A stretch of DNA of 64,000 bases. Origin: Saccharum officinarum. Lineage: Eukaryota; Streptophyta; Magnoliopsida; Poales; Poaceae. The stretch is from NCBI GenBank assembly GCA_020631735.1, contig CM036225.1, positions 66,576,662 to 66,640,661 on the forward strand. The letters run 5' to 3'. Under the pieces are notes generated by a model, which saw only the letters and a program-made list of their open reading frames with translations, had not been told where the DNA came from and ran no database searches. The translations under genes were made by a program, and so were the position numbers. Below are positions 59,717-64,000 of the stretch, piece after piece. The number at the start of each line of letters is the position of its first letter. The first letter of the stretch is position 1.

Positions 59717-60976
59717 ATGGCTCAAATTGTGTTCAATCATGTTGGGGGCAAGCCACCGTTCTTTGATGGTGTTAGTTCTTTTGCTCATTAGAAGAGAAAA
59801 ATGACAATGTACCTTGGTTCTATTCAAGAGAGAGTTTTGCAAGTCACCAAGAATGATTTTGCTATCATTTATCCCGATCATCTCACCGATGAAGATAGAG
59901 CAAATAGAACATGCAATAGAATGGCTCTCAATACACTTTACAATGGTATTGACACAAAAGTATTTGAGGGCATCAAGGATTTAGAATTAGAAAATAAAGT
60001 ATGGACAAGGTTGAGTGAAACATATGAGGGCACTAAGGTTGTAAAGAGTGCCAAGCTATATGGGCTCAAGAATGAGTTTGAGAACTTCAAGATAAAAGAA
60101 GAAGAAACAATCTTAGAGATGTTTCATAGATTACAAGTCATTATGAATGATCTCAAGAGCCTAGGGCACAAGACACAAGACCAAGATTTTTACCACAAGT
60201 TCTTATTGAGCTTACTAAGAAGATTCAAAATGTTGATCATGATGCTACAAAGAGATGGGCTTGATACAATGAAGCCCAATGATTTACTTAGAGAGGTATT
60301 AACCTTTGACAAGTATGATCAAGATGTTGATGAGAAGGAGAAGGATGAAGAAAAGAAGAAGAAGACCATGGCATTCAAGGCCACCTCCTCTAAGGGCAAA
60401 GCTTCAATTCAAGAAGAAGATGACAATGAAGAAGATGAAGAATTGGAAATTGATGATGAGGCACTTGCTCTAGTTGTCAAAAATATTGGCAAGATGTTTA
60501 TCAAAATAAGAGGCTTCAAAAAGAGAAATGACAATTTCAAGAGCAATGAGCAACAAAGGAAGTGCTTCAATTGTGATAGCACCGGACATCTTCAAGCCGA
60601 ATGTCCCTATGACAAGAAGAAGAATAACAAGAGGAGCAAGTTTGAGAAGAAAAAGAGAGAAGCCAAGATGACTTTCAAGAAGGGCAAAAATGGAGCCTAT
60701 GTGGTCACTTGGGAAAGTGATGAAGAAGAAGAAGAAGAAGAATCATCCAACAAGGCTTTTGCTTCCGTTGCTATCAACAAGAAGCCCTCACTATTTGGTT
60801 CATCCTCTTCATGCTTCATGGCCAAAGAAACTAAGGTATTATATGATGAGAGTGATGATGAAAGTAAAATAGAATATGTTCATGATAGTGATAATGATAA
60901 TGATAATGAAAATAATGATGATGAACCAACTAAAGAACAACTATATGACTTGATGCAAAAAAAACTAGAGACATAG
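59717..60976 (+). pseudogene. Copia gag, first part, with nonsense codon and frameshift
   Basis: It starts MAQIVFNHVGGKPPFFDG at 59717. A TAG at 59789-59791 stands where related gags have Trp (FAHW). The frame then runs from 59801: the gag capsid-like domain (LSETYEGTKVVKSAKLYGLK, EMFHRLQVIMNDLKSLGH), a Lys/Glu-rich linker, and the zinc knuckle CFNCDSTGHLQAECP (about 60562-60606). Acidic Asp/Asn repeats follow. At an A8 run (60957-60964) the frame is lost and the ORF ends at 60976. Confidence 0.85.
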
Positions 60977-61011
60977 CTATTGCCAAGGACAAGGAGTGTA
61001 AGAAGCTTTCA

Positions 61012-61698
61012 ATGAAAGTAGCAATACTTGAGAAAGTTCTTAGTAAGCTTAAGACCACTCATGAGAGTCTAGTGGAAGACCATGAGGATCTTGGTAAGGC
61101 TCATTCCAAGCTTGAAAAGGCTCACTCATTGCTACTTGAGCAACAAGCAAAGAAGGAGGTTGTTGTATCATATGATATAGATGTTACATGTGATATAATT
61201 GATAAATCCTCTTATGAACCTATCATCATGTCAAATGCTAACCCTTCTTGTAGCTTTTCATCCACCACCACCAACTCTACCTCCTCTACTAGTGATGGTT
61301 TCACTTATGATGCCTCACTAATGGTTGAGAATGAGACTCTCAAGAGAGAGGTGGATGAGCTCACTCACGCCCTAGGCAAGACCTATGGTAGTGAGGCCCG
61401 CTTACTTAAGTGCTTGGGTAGCCAAAGGTTCTCTCTTAACAAAGAGGGATTGGGCTACACCCCCAAGAAAGGCAAGTCGACCTTTGCAACTTCAAAGCCT
61501 AACTTTGTGAAGGGCAATGGTCGGTTTTGCAATAGATGCAAGCAAGTTGGGCACCTAGAGCATAATTGCAATAAAAAGAACCAAAGTAAGAAACTTGTTA
61601 ATGCTATACCTTTTGATTCTTGCTATGTGCTTACCAAGGGTGTGAAGGGTGTGAAAGCTAAGTTTATTGGTACACCCATTGTTGGCCCAAAGAAGTAG
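61012..61698 (+). CDS. Copia gag, C-terminal part
   Basis: It continues gag in another frame. The reading is open from at least 60961 (KTRDIAIAKDKECKKLSMKV); the first Met is at 61012. A coiled coil (HESLVEDHEDLGKAHSKLEK) is followed by the second zinc knuckle CNRCKQVGHLEHNC (about 61529-61570). A TAG at 61696 interrupts the GPKK-AIWVPK phrase that normally leads to the protease. Confidence 0.8.
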   Translation: MKVAILEKVLSKLKTTHESLVEDHEDLGKAHSKLEKAHSLLLEQQAKKEVVVSYDIDVTCDIIDKSSYEPIIMSNANPSCSFSSTTTNSTSSTSDGFTYDASLMVENETLKREVDELTHALGKTYGSEARLLKCLGSQRFSLNKEGLGYTPKKGKSTFATSKPNFVKGNGRFCNRCKQVGHLEHNCNKKNQSKKLVNAIPFDSCYVLTKGVKGVKAKFIGTPIVGPKK

Positions 61699-61799
61699 GC
61701 TATTTGGGTACCAAAGAGCTTAGTTACTAACCTACAAGGACCCAAGCAAAAATGGGTACCTAAGCTTCATTGATTTGCTTGTAGGTCAATTACAAAGCC

Positions 61800-63467
61800 G
61801 GAGGAAGGCATTGGATTATTGATAGTGGGTGCACTCAACACATGACCGGTATATCAAGAATGTTTGACTCAATTAATGACAATAATAGTGGTGTTGATTC
61901 TATCACATTTGGCAATAACAAGAAAGGCAATGTTATTGGCTTGGGCAAGATTGCAATATCAAATGACTTGAGTATCTCCAATGTGTTGCTAATTGAAAGC
62001 TTGGATTTCAATCTTCTATCCGTGGCACAAATATGTGATCTTGGTTACAAATATATCTTTGGGGTTGATGATGTGGAAGTCATTAGTATGGATGGTTCAA
62101 ATGTGGCATTCAAGGGCTTTAGATATGAGAATCTCTACCTAGTTGACTTCAATGCTAGAGAAACTTCTTTAACAACTTGCTTAATCTCCAAATCAACCAT
62201 GGGTTGGCTTTGGCATAGAAGGCTTGGTCATATTGGCATGAAACAATTGAAGAAGCTTACAACTCACAATCTTGTCAATGGATTGAAAGATGTTGAATTT
62301 GAGAAGAATAAGCTTTGTAGTGCATGTCAAGCCGAAAAGCAAGTTGGAAGATCACATCCAAAGAAGAGTACAATGAGCACATGCAAAGTATTTGATTTGA
62401 TGCACATGAATCTATTTGGACCAACAACATACTCAAGCATAGGTGATAATAAGTATGGTTTTGTCATAGTGGATGACTTCACAAGATTCACATGGGTATT
62501 CTTTCTTAGTGACAAAAGTGAAGTGTTTGACATCTTCAAGACCTTTCTCACTAGTGTTCACAATGAGTTTGAGATTAGAATCAAGAAAGTGAGAAGTGAT
62601 AATAAAAGTGAGTTCAAGAATACAAGAATTGAAGAACTTTGTGATCACTATGGCATTGGACATCAATTCTCGACCAAGTACACTCCACAATCAAATGGTC
62701 TAGTTGAGAGAAAGAATAGAACATTACTTGATATGGCTAGATCAATGCTTCATGAGTACAATGTGAGTCAATCATTTTGGGATGAAGCAATCAATACTGC
62801 TTGCTACTACATCAATAGACTATATTGTCATCCATTGCTAGAGAAGACCCCATATGAGCTACTTCATGGAAGAAAGCCCAATATTTCTTACTTTAGGGTG
62901 TTTGGTTGCAAATGTTATATCTTGAAGAAGGGCACTAGATTGGGAAAGTTTGATAAGAGATGTGATGAGGGGTTCCTACTTGGTTATTCAACTACAAGCA
63001 AAGCTTATAGAGTTTGGAACAACTCAAGTGGCATTCTAGAAGAAGTTTATGATGTGCCATTTGATGAAACCAATGAGTCACAAGATGAAGAAGAGAATCT
63101 AGATGATGTTGGTGGAACTCTATTGGTGGAAGCAATGAAGAACATGGACATTGGGGACATTAGAGCAAAGCAAGTAATTGATATTCAAGATGATGATAAA
63201 GATCAAGTGCTCAATTCTCCATTCAAGCTAGCTAGTGACTCTCAAGTGCAAGATCATGGTGCTAGTTCATCTCATCAAGATACATCAAGTGATCAACCAA
63301 GCTCAAGCAATCAAGTGCAAGTACTCCAACCACAACATGTTGCAAGAGATCACCCCATTGATAGTGTTATTGGTGATATTAGAAGTGGTGTGCAAACAAG
63401 ATCAAGATTGGCTATGTTTTGTGAGCATGCATCATTTGTGTTAGCCACAGAACCAAAGAAAATATAA
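61800..63467 (+). CDS. Copia protease end and integrase
   Basis: The frame opens before the first Met (61842). HWIIDSGCTQHMTG carries the protease active-site DSG (about 61810-61850). The GAG-pre-integrase domain includes LWHRRLGHIGMKQLKKL and CSACQAEKQ (HHCC zinc finger). In the integrase core, the first Asp, in DLMHMNLFGP, appears to be changed to Asn (family: DLFGP), while VIVDDFTRFTWVFFL, SDNKSEF and TPQSNGLVERKNRTLLDMAR supply the second Asp and Glu. YFRVFGCKCYI and LGYSTTSKAYRVWN follow. A TAA at 63465 breaks the frame before RT. This enzyme family inserts cDNA into the genome. Confidence 0.88.
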   Translation, partial: GGRHWIIDSGCTQHMTGISRMFDSINDNNSGVDSITFGNNKKGNVIGLGKIAISNDLSISNVLLIESLDFNLLSVAQICDLGYKYIFGVDDVEVISMDGSNVAFKGFRYENLYLVDFNARETSLTTCLISKSTMGWLWHRRLGHIGMKQLKKLTTHNLVNGLKDVEFEKNKLCSACQAEKQVGRSHPKKSTMSTCKVFDLMHMNLFGPTTYSSIGDNKYGFVIVDDFTRFTWVFFLSDKSEVFDIFKTFLTSVHNEFEIRIKKVRSDNKSEFKNTRIEELCDHYGIGHQFSTKYTPQSNGLVERKNRTLLDMARSMLHEYNVSQSFWDEAINTACYYINRLYCHPLLEKTPYELLHGRKPNISYFRVFGCKCYILKKGTRLGKFDKRCDEGFLLGYSTTSKAYRVWNNSSGILEEVYDVPFDETNESQDEEENLDDVGGTLLVEAMKNMDIGDIRAKQVIDIQDDDKDQVLNSPFKLASDSQVQDHGASSSHQDTSSDQPSSSNQVQVLQPQHVARDHPIDSVIGDIRSGVQTRSRLAMFCEHASFVLATEPKKI

Positions 63468-64000
63468 GAATCTTTGATGGATGGCGATTGGATCATGGTT
63501 ATGCAAGAAGAACTTAACAATTTCACAAGAAATAATGTTTGGGAATTTTTAGAAAGGCCAAATGACTACAATGTGATTGGAACACAGTGGGTGTTCAAAA
63601 ACAAGCAAGATCAAGATGGCATTGTGGTGAGAAACAAAGCAAGACTAGTTGCTCAAGGTTACACTCAAGTAGAAGGTTTTGACTATGATGAGACATATGC
63701 TCCCGTGGCAAGATTGGAGGCAATAAGGATTCTATTGGCTTATGCTTGTGCACACAACATCAAACTATATCAAATGGATGTCAAAAGTGCATTTCTCAAT
63801 GGAATCATCAATGAGTTAGTATTTGTTGAGCAACCTCCCGGATTTGAAGATAACAATAAACCCAACCATATGTACAAGTTGAAGAAGGCTTTATATGGCT
63901 TAAAACAAGCACCTAGAGCATGGTATGAGAGGCTAAGGGATTTCCTTCTCTCTAAGGGATTCAAGATGGGCAAGGTTGATACAACTTTATTCACCAAGAA
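63468..64000 (+). CDS. Copia reverse transcriptase, N-terminal part, cut by window end
   Basis: It is in frame with the integrase reading after the TAA: ESLMDGDWIMVMQEELNNF, NVIGTQWVFKNKQDQDG, NKARLVAQGYTQVEGFDYDE, TYAPVARLEAIRILLAYA, LYQMDVKSAFLNG (first catalytic Asp), VEQPPGFED and LKKALYGLKQAPRAWYERL. It is open to the last base; the YVDD box would lie just outside. Confidence 0.9.

Larger units (their letters stand above)
57456..64000 (+). mobile_element. Maximus/SIRE-like Copia element with pol, runs off window
   Basis: The 5' LTR, tRNA-Met primer site, long gag with zinc knuckles, protease, integrase and the start of RT are all on the plus strand in Copia order (integrase before RT). 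The LTR shares its layout and motif array with the young element at 22253-32393 but is clearly diverged. At least three in-frame stops and one frameshift show that this copy is inactive. The candidate left TSD is GCGAG (57451-57455); the right end is outside. Confidence 0.93.

Overview
This is nuclear DNA of a grass. I infer Poaceae, most likely Panicoideae/Andropogoneae (sorghum, sugarcane or Miscanthus type). The reasons are nested LTR retrotransposons with very long LTRs, Maximus/SIRE-type Copia elements whose LTRs are full of GACCGGACGCG motifs, grass-type Tourist and Stowaway MITEs, and divergent EXO70 proteins of the kind expanded in grasses. The genus is not proven. The sequence is mostly transposon, with a few host-type genes between the insertions. 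I saw no tRNA, rRNA or CRISPR.

Layout. 1-3867: part of a large LTR in minus orientation with a 116-bp (TA)n tract. 3868-9066: AT-rich DNA holding a complete 2.85-kb solo LTR (5917-8769, TSD TTTTT), then a degenerate ~58-bp tandem repeat running into a 100-N assembly gap (9067-9166). 9167-15025: a decayed minus-strand Ty3/Gypsy element (LTR, gag, protease, RT, RNase H, start of integrase) with a 525-bp hAT-type MITE inserted in the integrase (8-bp TSD). 15026-17876: gene-poor DNA and a Tourist-like MITE. 17877-18986: EXO70-like gene 1, C-terminally truncated. 19440-34094: an old minus-strand LTR split by a young 10.1-kb Maximus-like Copia element (22253-32393, TSD GCTTG, LTRs ~99.8% identical) that keeps gag but has no recognisable pol. 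34095-39257: a TGCAACAT-type minisatellite, a Helitron-like terminus, a ~0.94-kb spaced duplication with a LINE tail in one copy, and GC-rich ORFs of unknown nature. 39258-41007: a FAR1/FHY3-related (FRS) gene with a stop inside its SWIM motif. 41767-42335: a Harbinger/Tourist-type MITE. 44324-45901: EXO70-like gene 2, with an intact 525-codon frame. 48775-53976: a complete but dead 5.2-kb Copia element (TSD AATAT). 54213-54794: EXO70-like copy 3, a minus-strand pseudogene. 54951-55497: a truncated RTE-type LINE. 55721-55937: a Stowaway MITE. 57456-64000: the 5' LTR, gag, integrase and start of RT of a second Maximus-like Copia element that runs off the window.

The main host signal is the three EXO70-like copies in 37 kb, separated mainly by transposons: one apparently intact, one truncated, one with an internal deletion. 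EXO70 is an exocyst subunit that tethers secretory vesicles to the plasma membrane. The grass-expanded EXO70F/FX group is linked to immunity, and many members lack the N-terminal region used for exocyst assembly, as gene 2 appears to. The main transposon signal is that the two Maximus-like elements, one with pol and one without, share a GACCGGACGCG motif array ending 51-54 bp upstream of the LTR TATA box.
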